NCBI GenBank assembly: GCA_958412345.1
Contig: CATYSO010000003.1
Span: forward strand, 88,353-152,352
Origin: an uncultured Collinsella sp.
GTDB lineage: Bacteria > Actinomycetota > Coriobacteriia > Coriobacteriales > Coriobacteriaceae
Direction of reading: 5' to 3'
DNA: 64,000 nucleotides
In this document: positions 25,647-33,210 of the stretch, one piece after another
Numbering within the stretch: position 1 is the stretch's first letter
How the letters are laid out: the number at the start of each line of letters is the position of its first letter
The notes under the pieces: generated by a model
The model's input: only the letters and a program-made list of their open reading frames with translations
Database searches by the model: none
Told to the model about the DNA's origin: nothing
Program-made: the position numbers and the translations under genes

Positions 25647-25732
25647 CCTGTGTTATTTGCCGGCGCGTGGGTATAAGAGCAGGCGTTTGGCATAAGATTT
25701 AACTGTAAGCCATGTCTAACAAAGGAGGGCAC

Positions 25733-26863
25733 ATGCCCAACAAACCCGTGAAGATCATCATGCTTACCGGATACCTCGGTGCCGGCAAGACCACGCTGCT
25801 CAACCACATCCTCGCTAACGACGGCGGCATCCGCGCCGCCGTGATCGTCAACGATATCGGCGAGATCAACGTCGACGCCAGCCTCATCGCCGACGGCGGC
25901 CTTTCCGAGACCGACGACCTCATCCCGCTCACCAACGGCTGCATCTGCTGCACGCTTTCGGACGACCTGGCCAACCAGCTGCAGGGCATCGCCGATTCGG
26001 GCAACTTCGATTACATCATCATCGAGGCCTCGGGCATTTGCGAGCCTATCCCCATCGCCTACACCATCTCGAGCTTCTGCGACGAGGCCAAGGTGGGCGG
26101 CAAGCCCAAGCTCGCGCTCGACAACATCGTGGCCGTGGTCGATTGCGCCCGCATGTACGACGAGTTCAACGGCGGCCGCGACCTGCTGGCAGAGGATATC
26201 GAAGAGGACGACATCGAGAGTCTGCTCATCCAGCAGATTGAATTCTGCTCCACGCTCATCCTCAACAAGACCGATACCGTGAGCCCTGAGCAGATCGCCG
26301 AGCTCAAGGCCATCGTGCGCAGCCTGCAGAAAGACGCCGTAATTGTCGAGGCCCAAAACGGCGAGGTTCCCATGGAGGAGCTGCTCGACACCGACCGCTT
26401 CGACTTTATGCGCGCCTACAACTCCGCCGCTTGGATCGAGGCCATGGAGCATCCCGAGGAGCACGACGACCCCGAGGTGTTTGAGTACGACATCGAGACC
26501 TTTGTGTACTCACGCCGCAAGCCGTTTGACCTGCAGAAGTTCACCGATTTTGTTGAGCAGGAGTGGCCCGATGAGGTCATTCGCGTCAAGGGTCCGCTGT
26601 GGCAGGCCAGCAATCCGGACATGTGCTACATGTTCGAGCAGGCCGGCCACCAGATGCGCCTGATGGAGAACGGTCTGTTCGTTGACTCCGCGCCCGAGGG
26701 CGAGAAGCAGAAGATCATCGACGAGAACCCCGAGATCATGCAGATTTGGGACGACGAGACGGGCGACCGCATGACGAGCCTATGCATCATCGGCCGTCAC
26801 ATGGACAAGGATGCCCTCATCGCCTCCCTCGATGCCTGCCTGACCGACTGGCACCGCGCCTAG
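25733..26863 (+). CDS. COG0523 (CobW/ZNG-type) metal-chaperone GTPase
   Basis: A 376-residue G3E GTPase. Walker A is GYLGAGKTTL (13-22), the metal-binding CxCC is GCICC (69-73), and NKTD supplies the guanine specificity motif. The C-terminal half is the CobW_C-type domain. Family members insert zinc, cobalt or other metals into target proteins. AAAGGAGG lies just before the ATG at 25733; no metal-responsive operator was recognised. The gene stands between an ArsC-like gene and trmL and ends before a strong terminator. Confidence 0.92.
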   Translation: MPNKPVKIIMLTGYLGAGKTTLLNHILANDGGIRAAVIVNDIGEINVDASLIADGGLSETDDLIPLTNGCICCTLSDDLANQLQGIADSGNFDYIIIEASGICEPIPIAYTISSFCDEAKVGGKPKLALDNIVAVVDCARMYDEFNGGRDLLAEDIEEDDIESLLIQQIEFCSTLILNKTDTVSPEQIAELKAIVRSLQKDAVIVEAQNGEVPMEELLDTDRFDFMRAYNSAAWIEAMEHPEEHDDPEVFEYDIETFVYSRRKPFDLQKFTDFVEQEWPDEVIRVKGPLWQASNPDMCYMFEQAGHQMRLMENGLFVDSAPEGEKQKIIDENPEIMQIWDDETGDRMTSLCIIGRHMDKDALIASLDACLTDWHRA

Positions 26864-26901
26864 GTTTATCCAAGCGGGCATTTTTCCGCTACGTAACCGC
26901 C

Positions 26902-26942
26902 AAACCACCACGAAGGTGCACTGCCCTTCGTGGTGGTTTTTC
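26902..26942 (+). terminator. Terminator after the COG0523 gene
   Basis: Perfect 15-bp stem (26902-26916 with 26925-26939) followed by a T-run, ending 21 bases before trmL. Confidence 0.93.
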
Positions 26943-26962
26943 GTTCTGAGCCAAGGAGATTC

Positions 26963-27562
26963 ATGTTCAACATTGTGCTGTATGCGCCCGAGATTCCAGC
27001 CAATACGGGCAATATCGGCCGCACCTGCGTGGTTACCGGCGCCCGCCTGCATCTGGTGGAGCCACTGGGCTTTTCGCTCGATGATAAGACGGTGCGCCGC
27101 GCCGGCCTGGGCTACTGGCAAAACTTGGACGTGACGACCTATGCCGGCTGGGAGGATTTCGTTGCGCGCAACGGCCTTTCCCCTGCCGATGGTCGCCTGC
27201 ATCTGCTAACCAAAAAGGCACGCCGCACCTATGCGCAAAGCACCTACCGTGACGGTGACTATTTGGTCTTTGGCAGCGAGAGCTCGGGCATTCCCGAGGA
27301 GCTGCTCGCCGCGGCGCCCGAGCGCTGCGAGCGCATCCCGATGCTGCGCGATTGCGACTCACTCAATAACGCCGAGGCCTGGGAAGCCCACGAGGAATCA
27401 CTCGGGCATATCGAGGACGGCCATGAGGCCATCCTTCGGCAGGATATCTGCGGCAACTTCGTCGACCCGGACGACTACCGCATCAGCGCACTCAACCTCT
27501 CCAACAGCGCCGCCATCGTCCTCTACGAGGCCCTGCGCCAAACAGGCTTTCCGGGAATGTGA
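26963..27562 (+). CDS. trmL: tRNA (cytidine/uridine-34-2'-O)-methyltransferase, SpoU class
   Basis: A 199-residue SPOUT methyltransferase that 2'-O-methylates the wobble base of certain tRNA-Leu species. Motifs are PANTGNIGRTC (motif 1), LVFGSESSGIP (motif 2) and ALNLSNSAAIVLYE (motif 3). It is longer than E. coli TrmL (157) because about 40 residues are inserted between motifs 2 and 3 (from RDCDSLNN to DPDDY). AAGGAG precedes the ATG at 26963. Its TGA stop lies inside a family B palindrome. Confidence 0.92.
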   Translation: MFNIVLYAPEIPANTGNIGRTCVVTGARLHLVEPLGFSLDDKTVRRAGLGYWQNLDVTTYAGWEDFVARNGLSPADGRLHLLTKKARRTYAQSTYRDGDYLVFGSESSGIPEELLAAAPERCERIPMLRDCDSLNNAEAWEAHEESLGHIEDGHEAILRQDICGNFVDPDDYRISALNLSNSAAIVLYEALRQTGFPGM

Positions 27563-27589
27563 CAAAGGGACTGCCCCTATTTTCACATT
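27556..27589 (+). repeat. Family B palindrome, copy 1 (on trmL stop)
   Basis: AATGTGA (27556-27562) pairs with TCACATT (27583-27589); the centre AAGGGACTGCCCC is partly paired. The TGA in the left arm is the stop codon of trmL. Confidence 0.8.
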
Positions 27590-27705
27590 CAAGCACCATG
27601 TCGATGACACACACCTAATTGATGCTCTAAATAACGGACCATCGCTTTTAATCAGAATTAACTAGAATAAAATGAAGTTAAACGGCGGTGTGAAAGGAGA
27701 GCCTT

Positions 27706-28806
27706 GTGGAATATCTCGAGAACCCGTTTACCCCCAGTTTTGGTGAGGTTCCTGCTCATCTCGCTGGCAGACAACAGATTATTCGGGATTTGGACCGTGC
27801 CTTCTTGAGCCAGCGCAGGCGCCCAGAATTGACCTCGATCTTCTCGGGTGCGCGTGGAACCGGTAAAACCGCTCTCATGTCGTCGCTCGCGTCGAGGGCG
27901 GAATCCCACGGCTGGATAGCCGTAAAGGCAACCGCGCTCCCGGGAATGCTTGAGGAAATCGAGCTCGGGACGAAACGTGCCGCAGCCCATCTCATCGACT
28001 CGTCCACCCACTTCGAAGTCACCGGCCTCGGAATTGCACCGCTCGGCAGCGTCGAGGTCAGTCGCGTTCACAATGCCTCAACCTGGCGTTATCGCATGAG
28101 CGACATCATCGACCAGCTCAACGAGGCGGGCACCGGTCTGCTCGTCACGGTTGACGAGGTGGACCCGACACTCGACGAGATGATTCAGCTCGCAGCGACG
28201 TATCAGCACTTTGTGACCGATGGGAAACGTGTCGCGCTGCTCATGGCGGGACTTCCCAACAACGTCTCGACGTTGCTGAACCACAAGACGGTCTCGTTCC
28301 TTCGCCGCGCCCAGCAATATCATCTGGGTCGCATTGCCGACTATGACGTACGCGAAGCCTTGATTCGCACAATCCAGGAAAACGATCGCCTGGCAGATGC
28401 TGAGGGAATCGATAGAGCCGTTCGCTCGATCTCTGGTTTTCCCTTCCTATTGCAACTCGTAGGCTACCGTGCCTGGGATCTCACAAGCGATTCGAAGGAA
28501 ATCTCGTCACGCGACTTTGACCTGGGAATCAAAATCGCGCGCGACGAGATGGACGACCGAATCCTCGCGGCAACCTATCGGGAACTCACCGCAGAGGACA
28601 AGCGATTCCTCGTCGCCATGCTCGATGACGAGGGAGAGTCCACCACTGCTGACCTTGTCGAGCGCCTTAAGCGTTCGCCGCAGCAGGTCTCCCGCTACCG
28701 ACGCCGCATGATAGATGCCGGCATCATTGGAGAACGTGGGCGCGGAATCGTCGCTTTTGAATTGCCATTCTTCCGCGACTATCTCGCCGCTCAATGCGTG
28801 AAATAG
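27706..28806 (+). CDS. AAA+ ATPase with C-terminal winged helix, ORC/Cdc6-like, copy 1
   Basis: A 366-residue ATPase. Walker A is GARGTGKT (about 48-55), Walker B is LLVTVDEVD (about 145-153), and MAGLP matches the sensor-1 region. Residues about 290-366 form a winged helix (SPQQVSRYRRRMIDAGII). The opening ENPFTP...GR is shared with the protein at 31998. The general layout resembles ORC1/Cdc6-type and AAA_16 ATPases of unknown function. The GTG start at 27706 follows AAAGGAG. It is convergent with the UvrA-like gene and shares a perfect palindrome with it. Confidence 0.88.
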   Translation: MEYLENPFTPSFGEVPAHLAGRQQIIRDLDRAFLSQRRRPELTSIFSGARGTGKTALMSSLASRAESHGWIAVKATALPGMLEEIELGTKRAAAHLIDSSTHFEVTGLGIAPLGSVEVSRVHNASTWRYRMSDIIDQLNEAGTGLLVTVDEVDPTLDEMIQLAATYQHFVTDGKRVALLMAGLPNNVSTLLNHKTVSFLRRAQQYHLGRIADYDVREALIRTIQENDRLADAEGIDRAVRSISGFPFLLQLVGYRAWDLTSDSKEISSRDFDLGIKIARDEMDDRILAATYRELTAEDKRFLVAMLDDEGESTTADLVERLKRSPQQVSRYRRRMIDAGIIGERGRGIVAFELPFFRDYLAAQCVK

Positions 28807-28808
28807 AA

Positions 28809-28847
28809 GTCAATGTGACAAAGGGGCAGTCCCTTTGTCACATTGAC
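28809..28847. repeat. Family B palindrome, copy 2 (convergent gene ends)
   Basis: A perfect 17-bp inverted repeat: GTCAATGTGACAAAGGG (28809-28825) and its complement at 28831-28847 around 5 bases. It starts 2 bases after one stop and reaches the first base of the stop of the gene on the other strand, so it is well placed as a shared terminator. Confidence 0.95.
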
Positions 28848-31339
28848 TATAGATAACGACCGGTAATGCTCCTGAAGCAAGCAGCGATATCCGCCGGCGT
28901 GCCGGCGCAGACGATTTGCCCGCCGGCGTCGCCACCGCCCGGGCCCATGTCGATCACGTAATCGGCGTTACGGATAAGGTCAAGATCGTGTTCGATCACG
29001 ATAACCGTGGCGCCCTTGGCAACAAGGCCGTCGAACACGCTCAGCAACACCCGGACATCGAGCGGATGAAGGCCGATCGTGGGCTCGTCGAATACGAATA
29101 CGGCGTCGTCCTGCACGCGGCCCATCTCGCTCGCGAGTTTAAGGCGCTGTGCCTCGCCGCCCGAAAGCGCCGGCGTGGGCTCACCGAGCGTGAGATAGCC
29201 CAGGCCCAGGTCGTGCAAGGTCTGCAAGCGCGCCTGAACCTTCTTGAGTCCCACCGTGGCGTCGATAGCCTCGTCCACACTCATGTCCATGAGCTGCGGC
29301 AACGTAAGCAGGCTCCCATCCTTGCCCTCGCGATGGATATGCGAGGCGGCCTCGGCGTAGCGCGAACCACGGCATGCCGGGCAGACGATTTCGACATCGG
29401 GCAAAAACTGCACGTCGAGCGAAATCGAGCCCGTTCCATCGCACGTAGGGCAGCGCAAGGCGCCGGTATTGTAGCTAAAGGCACCCGCCTTGTAGCCGGC
29501 TGCCTTGGCCTCGGGCGTACGGGCGAAGGCGCGACGCAGCTCGTCATGGATGTCGGCATAGGTCGCTACCGTCGAGCGAACATTGGCACCGATGGGCGTG
29601 GCGTCAATCAGGTTGGCACGTGCAATGCCCTCGGCATCGATCCAGCGCACGTGGCGCGGCAGGCGCTCGCCGGCTGCCTGCGCCTTAAGCGCCGGGATGA
29701 GCGTCTCGAGTACCAACGTCGTCTTGCCCGAACCCGAAACACCCGTAACCGCGACGAGACGGCCGCGCGGGATATCGACTTCGAGCGGCTTGACGGTATG
29801 GATGGCATCAGTTGCCATGCGGATATGTCCCTGGTCGAACATCTCGTCGTCAGTCACCTGCGGACGCAAACGCTTGGGGTCCGAGCGCAAAAACGGGGCG
29901 ATGCGGCTGCCCTGCGATTGTTCGACCTCGTCTACCGTACCAGCGGCGATCACATTACCGCCGCCCGCTCCGGCAACGGGGCCCATCTCGACCAGATAAT
30001 CAGCCTCCGCCAGCACGCGCGTGTCGTGGTCGACAACGACCACGGTGTTGCCGTCATCCATCAGATCGCGCATCACACCTACCAGGCCGTCGACATTGGC
30101 AGGATGCAAGCCGATCGAGGGCTCGTCCAGCACATAGAGCACACCCGTCGATCGGTTGCGCACCACGCGGGCGAGCTGCACGCGCTGGCGCTCACCCGTG
30201 GAGAGCGTGGCACCGGCGCGGTCGAGTGAAAGGTAATCGAGGCCCAGATCGACCAGACGACGGGCCGTGCTCAAAAACGAATCGCAGATATCCGTCGCCA
30301 TGGGCTGCATCTCGGCTGGCAAGGATGCGGGCACCCCGCGCACCCACTCAACCGCATCACCAAGCGTCATGGCCGCGGCCTGCGCCAGATTGATACTGCG
30401 CACCTGGGACTGGCGCGCAACCTCGGAGAGACGCGTGCCGCCACAGTCACGGCATGGCCCCTCGCGCAAAAAGCGCGCAACGCGCTTGAGGCCCTTGTCG
30501 TCCTTAACCTTGGCGAGCGCATTCTCAACGGTATAGACGGCGTTGTAATAGGTAAAGTCGAGCGGCGTGGCACCCTCGCCGTTTTTGGGAACGTAGAGAA
30601 TGTGCTTCTTAACCGCCGGACCATGGAACACGATGTCGCGCTCTTGAGGCGTGAGCTGGTTAAACGGTACGTCGGTGCGTACGCCCATCTCGCCGGCCAC
30701 CTGCTTCATCAGATCCCACATGAGCGTGCCCCAAGGAAGCACCGCGCCCTCGTTGATGGTCTTTGACTCGTCGGGCACCAGGCTCGCCTCGTCCACCTCG
30801 CGCATGACACCGGTGCCGCCGCAGGTGGGACACGCGCCACCGCTATTGAAAGCCAAATCCTCGGCACTCGGCGCGTAGAACTCGCGGCCGCATGTCGGAC
30901 ACGTGAGCGACAGGCCAGCCGCTACGTTGAGGCTTGGCTCCACACGCGCCCCGCAATGCGGGCACACGTGATGGGCACAACGGCTAAAGAGCAGGCGCAG
31001 GCTATTGTTGAGCTCGGTCATGGTGCCAAAAGTCGAGCGTACGCCCGGCACGCTGGGGCGCTGATGCAATGCGAGCGCCGCCGGTACGTGCAGCACCTCG
31101 TCCACCTGGGCATGCTCGGCCTGCGTCAGACGGCGGCGGGTATAGGTGCTGAGCGCTTCCAAATAGCGACGCGAGCCCTCGGCATAAAGAACCCCCAGCG
31201 CCAGCGAACTCTTGCCCGAGCCCGACACGCCGGCAATACCCACGAGCTTTCCCAGCGGGACATCGATATCGATGTCCTTAAGGTTATGGACGCGTGCGCC
31301 ACGCACCTCGATAGCACTTGGTTGTTGCGACACCGCCAT
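28847..31339 (-). CDS. Short UvrA-like double ABC ATPase
   Basis: An 830-residue protein of the UvrA family, about 110 residues shorter than housekeeping UvrA. Both nucleotide-binding halves are complete: Walker A GVSGSGKSSLA (near residue 37) and GVSGSGKTTLV (near 545), signatures LSTGERQRVQLA and LSGGEAQRLKLA. Zinc-module CxxC pairs are present (CPHCG, CPTCG; CPTCD, CPACR). The missing length falls in the region that binds UvrB, as in UvrA2 or DrrC-type proteins linked to drug tolerance. The ATG at 31339 follows GGGGAG. It could act in DNA repair or in protection from an intercalating compound. Confidence 0.9.
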   Translation of the reverse strand: MAVSQQPSAIEVRGARVHNLKDIDIDVPLGKLVGIAGVSGSGKSSLALGVLYAEGSRRYLEALSTYTRRRLTQAEHAQVDEVLHVPAALALHQRPSVPGVRSTFGTMTELNNSLRLLFSRCAHHVCPHCGARVEPSLNVAAGLSLTCPTCGREFYAPSAEDLAFNSGGACPTCGGTGVMREVDEASLVPDESKTINEGAVLPWGTLMWDLMKQVAGEMGVRTDVPFNQLTPQERDIVFHGPAVKKHILYVPKNGEGATPLDFTYYNAVYTVENALAKVKDDKGLKRVARFLREGPCRDCGGTRLSEVARQSQVRSINLAQAAAMTLGDAVEWVRGVPASLPAEMQPMATDICDSFLSTARRLVDLGLDYLSLDRAGATLSTGERQRVQLARVVRNRSTGVLYVLDEPSIGLHPANVDGLVGVMRDLMDDGNTVVVVDHDTRVLAEADYLVEMGPVAGAGGGNVIAAGTVDEVEQSQGSRIAPFLRSDPKRLRPQVTDDEMFDQGHIRMATDAIHTVKPLEVDIPRGRLVAVTGVSGSGKTTLVLETLIPALKAQAAGERLPRHVRWIDAEGIARANLIDATPIGANVRSTVATYADIHDELRRAFARTPEAKAAGYKAGAFSYNTGALRCPTCDGTGSISLDVQFLPDVEIVCPACRGSRYAEAASHIHREGKDGSLLTLPQLMDMSVDEAIDATVGLKKVQARLQTLHDLGLGYLTLGEPTPALSGGEAQRLKLASEMGRVQDDAVFVFDEPTIGLHPLDVRVLLSVFDGLVAKGATVIVIEHDLDLIRNADYVIDMGPGGGDAGGQIVCAGTPADIAACFRSITGRYL

Positions 31340-31360
31340 CGCTCCCCTTCCAGTTGATCG

Positions 31361-31394
31361 AATATGACAAGAGGGCTGTCCCTTTGTCACATTA
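31361..31394. repeat. Family B palindrome, copy 3 (on acetyltransferase stop)
   Basis: AATATGACAAGAGGG and CCCTTTGTCACATT around CTGT, with two mismatches. The stop codon TAA of the acetyltransferase gene (31392-31394 on the minus strand) is in its outer arm. Confidence 0.88.
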
Positions 31395-31946
31395 CTCGTA
31401 CCGTGCCTGCCTGCGCCAGTCTTCGCAGGTCAAATACGTAAAGCACTCGGTACGTACATCGCCCATAAGCTCGCAGGGCACGTCACGCTCAACGTGATGT
31501 GGCGCGAACCCGCATTTTTGCTGGACGCGTAACGACTTGTTATTGCCCTCATAGTATCCGCACCAAAGCGCCTTGCAACCGAGCGTTTCGAACGCATAGC
31601 GCTGCATGGCTCGTACTGCTTCGGGGGCAAAGCCTCGACCCCAGAATGGCTCGGCGATCCAATAGCCCACTTCGAGTTCGAGACCGTCATCTCGACGGTT
31701 TGACTCGCAGCGAGATGGCATGAGACCGATGCTACCCACGGGCTCATCTGTCGCAGCCAGGCAAACGGCAAAGGTATGGGGCGCCGCAAAGACCGTCCGA
31801 ATGATCTCTCTGCTCTCCTCAATGCTTCGATGGGGCGGCCAGCCCGCAGCCGGTCCCACGTCCGGGTCGCTCGCATATGTAAACAGGCTCGCCGCATCCA
31901 CCTCGCGCCACGGACGAAGCGTCAAACGCTCAGTATGAATCACCAT
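31392..31946 (-). CDS. GNAT acetyltransferase (RimJ/RimL type)
   Basis: A 184-residue acetyltransferase of the GNAT_3 group: TERLTLRPW at the N-terminus, GYWIAEPFWGRGFAPEAVRAM as the acetyl-CoA binding region (about 90-110) and NNKSLRVQQKCGF towards the end. RimJ/RimL relatives acetylate protein N-termini, small molecules or antibiotics; which applies is not visible. GAGAGG precedes the ATG by 7 bases. It lies 52 bases upstream of the UvrA-like start on the same strand, so the two could be co-transcribed across the palindrome between them. Confidence 0.9.
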   Translation of the reverse strand: MVIHTERLTLRPWREVDAASLFTYASDPDVGPAAGWPPHRSIEESREIIRTVFAAPHTFAVCLAATDEPVGSIGLMPSRCESNRRDDGLELEVGYWIAEPFWGRGFAPEAVRAMQRYAFETLGCKALWCGYYEGNNKSLRVQQKCGFAPHHVERDVPCELMGDVRTECFTYLTCEDWRRQARYE

Positions 31947-31966
31947 AATTTAGCCTCTCAAATATC

Positions 31967-31999
31967 GATGTGACAAAGGGGCCGTCCCTTTGTCACATC
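31967..31999. repeat. Family B palindrome, copy 4 (on AAA+ copy 2 stop)
   Basis: Perfect 14-bp inverted repeat: GATGTGACAAAGGG (31967-31980) and its complement at 31986-31999 around GCCGT. It overlaps the TGA stop (31998-32000, minus strand) of the second AAA+ ATPase. Confidence 0.95.
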
Positions 32000-33116
32000 A
32001 CTCGTGCCATAAAACTCGATCGCGAATATACGCGCCCAGCATGGGCACGGTAAACCGGACGAGGCCGTATCCGGCAGCCTCGATGACGCGCTCGCGAATC
32101 AGGCTTGCGCGATATTTACTCGCCCAGCTCTGGGTGCGATCGCAGCGCTCAATGATATCCGCCATGCGAGTCGGTTTGCCCTCGTCAACCGCCATGGCCT
32201 CGATAAAAAGGCGCTGTGGACTGCGCAGCCCGTAATACAGAGGCGCGTCAACCGCTTCGTAGAACTCGGAGACGGCATCCGCATGCCCATCCTCGACATC
32301 GTGCCTTTCAATGACCTGCGAGCCACGCCGGACAGCAGAGCGCCACATGTAATAGCCCACCAGCTGAACCATATAGGGATGCCCCATGCTCTTGTGTGCC
32401 GCAAGGTCCGCTGTCTCCGCGTCAACGTAAAGACCGGCGTCTTTGACCGTCTGGACATATGAATCGCGCACCTTGGGCAAAGATATCGCCCCCAGCGTAC
32501 GCTGCTGGGCACGCCGCAAAAACGTCACGCTCGGCTCTTCGAGCAGATCGTCAACCATACTGGGTAAGCCGGCGAACACCAGCGCAAGACCGCGCTGGTC
32601 GCTATCGGACAAGCCCGTGGCATCCTGGTCTCCGAGCACCTGCTGATAGAGAACGGCAAGAGCCGCCAGCTCCTCGATAGACGCAGATTGCGCCTCGTCA
32701 ATCGCAAACAGTATGCCCTTGCCTGGACCGAGCTTCTTGAGGCGCTCGTTGACCAGCCCCCGCAACGTCTCACCCTTTGCCCGCGCCGCCTCGACCGACA
32801 TCCGGCCAAACGAGGGACCGAACTCCATTGACGTCACAACGGGTTTATTCGAGCGAAGCGCGTCGGCCAAGCGGTCGCATAAGCCAAGCGAAGCGGAATC
32901 GGAGACAACCGCCCATCCGTGCTCATTGGCTAGACGTTGCAGCTCCCTCAGGAGAACCGTCTTGCCGCAGCCGCGGTTTCCCGTAATGAGCATGAGCCTA
33001 CCCGGCGCTCCGGCGCCGTTATCGAGCCCTTCCTCGAAATCTTCGATGACCGACTCGCGACCGATGAGTATCGGAGGCCGCTTGCCAGCCGTGGGCTTAA
33101 AGGGATTTGGATTCAT
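31998..33116 (-). CDS. AAA+ ATPase with C-terminal winged helix, ORC/Cdc6-like, copy 2
   Basis: A 372-residue paralogue of the protein at 27706. It shares NPF-P...G-R at the N-terminus, Walker A GNRGCGKT (about 46-53), Walker B ILFAIDEAQ (about 135-143), a FAGLP sensor-like strand, a THFLRRAQQ-type segment (SVTFLRRAQQ here, SVSFLRRAQQ there) and a C-terminal winged helix. Three 10-base direct repeats lie in its promoter. Its role is unknown; the shared context with the first copy suggests the two act together or regulate the genes between them. Confidence 0.88.
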   Translation of the reverse strand: MNPNPFKPTAGKRPPILIGRESVIEDFEEGLDNGAGAPGRLMLITGNRGCGKTVLLRELQRLANEHGWAVVSDSASLGLCDRLADALRSNKPVVTSMEFGPSFGRMSVEAARAKGETLRGLVNERLKKLGPGKGILFAIDEAQSASIEELAALAVLYQQVLGDQDATGLSDSDQRGLALVFAGLPSMVDDLLEEPSVTFLRRAQQRTLGAISLPKVRDSYVQTVKDAGLYVDAETADLAAHKSMGHPYMVQLVGYYMWRSAVRRGSQVIERHDVEDGHADAVSEFYEAVDAPLYYGLRSPQRLFIEAMAVDEGKPTRMADIIERCDRTQSWASKYRASLIRERVIEAAGYGLVRFTVPMLGAYIRDRVLWHE

Positions 33117-33150
33117 GTCGGCCTCCTCGGATTGGCAAACCCTGGTAATA

Positions 33151-33180
33151 GTTATACCAACTTATACCAAGTTATACCAA
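33151..33180 (-). promoter_or_regulatory. Three tandem 10-base repeats in the AAA+ copy 2 promoter
   Basis: (G/C)TTATACCAA repeated three times head to tail. On the minus strand the array reads TTGGTATAA(C/G) three times; TTGGTA of the first and TATAAC of the third are spaced 18 bases apart like -35 and -10 boxes. The array therefore looks like a promoter with one-turn iterons for a binding protein. Confidence 0.65.
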
Positions 33181-33185
33181 TAGCC

Positions 33186-33210
33186 TGTGACAAAGGAGCT
33201 GTCTGTCACA
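33186..33210. repeat. Family B palindrome, copy 5 (on TetM-like stop)
   Basis: TGTGACA (33186-33192) and TGTCACA (33204-33210) with a shortened centre (AAGGAGCTGTC). The TGA stop of the TetM-like gene (33206-33208, minus strand) is in the right arm. Confidence 0.85.

Noticed and set aside
33151..33180. Short CRISPR-like array
   Set aside because: The three repeats are 10 bases and adjacent with no spacers, so they are promoter iterons and not a CRISPR array.
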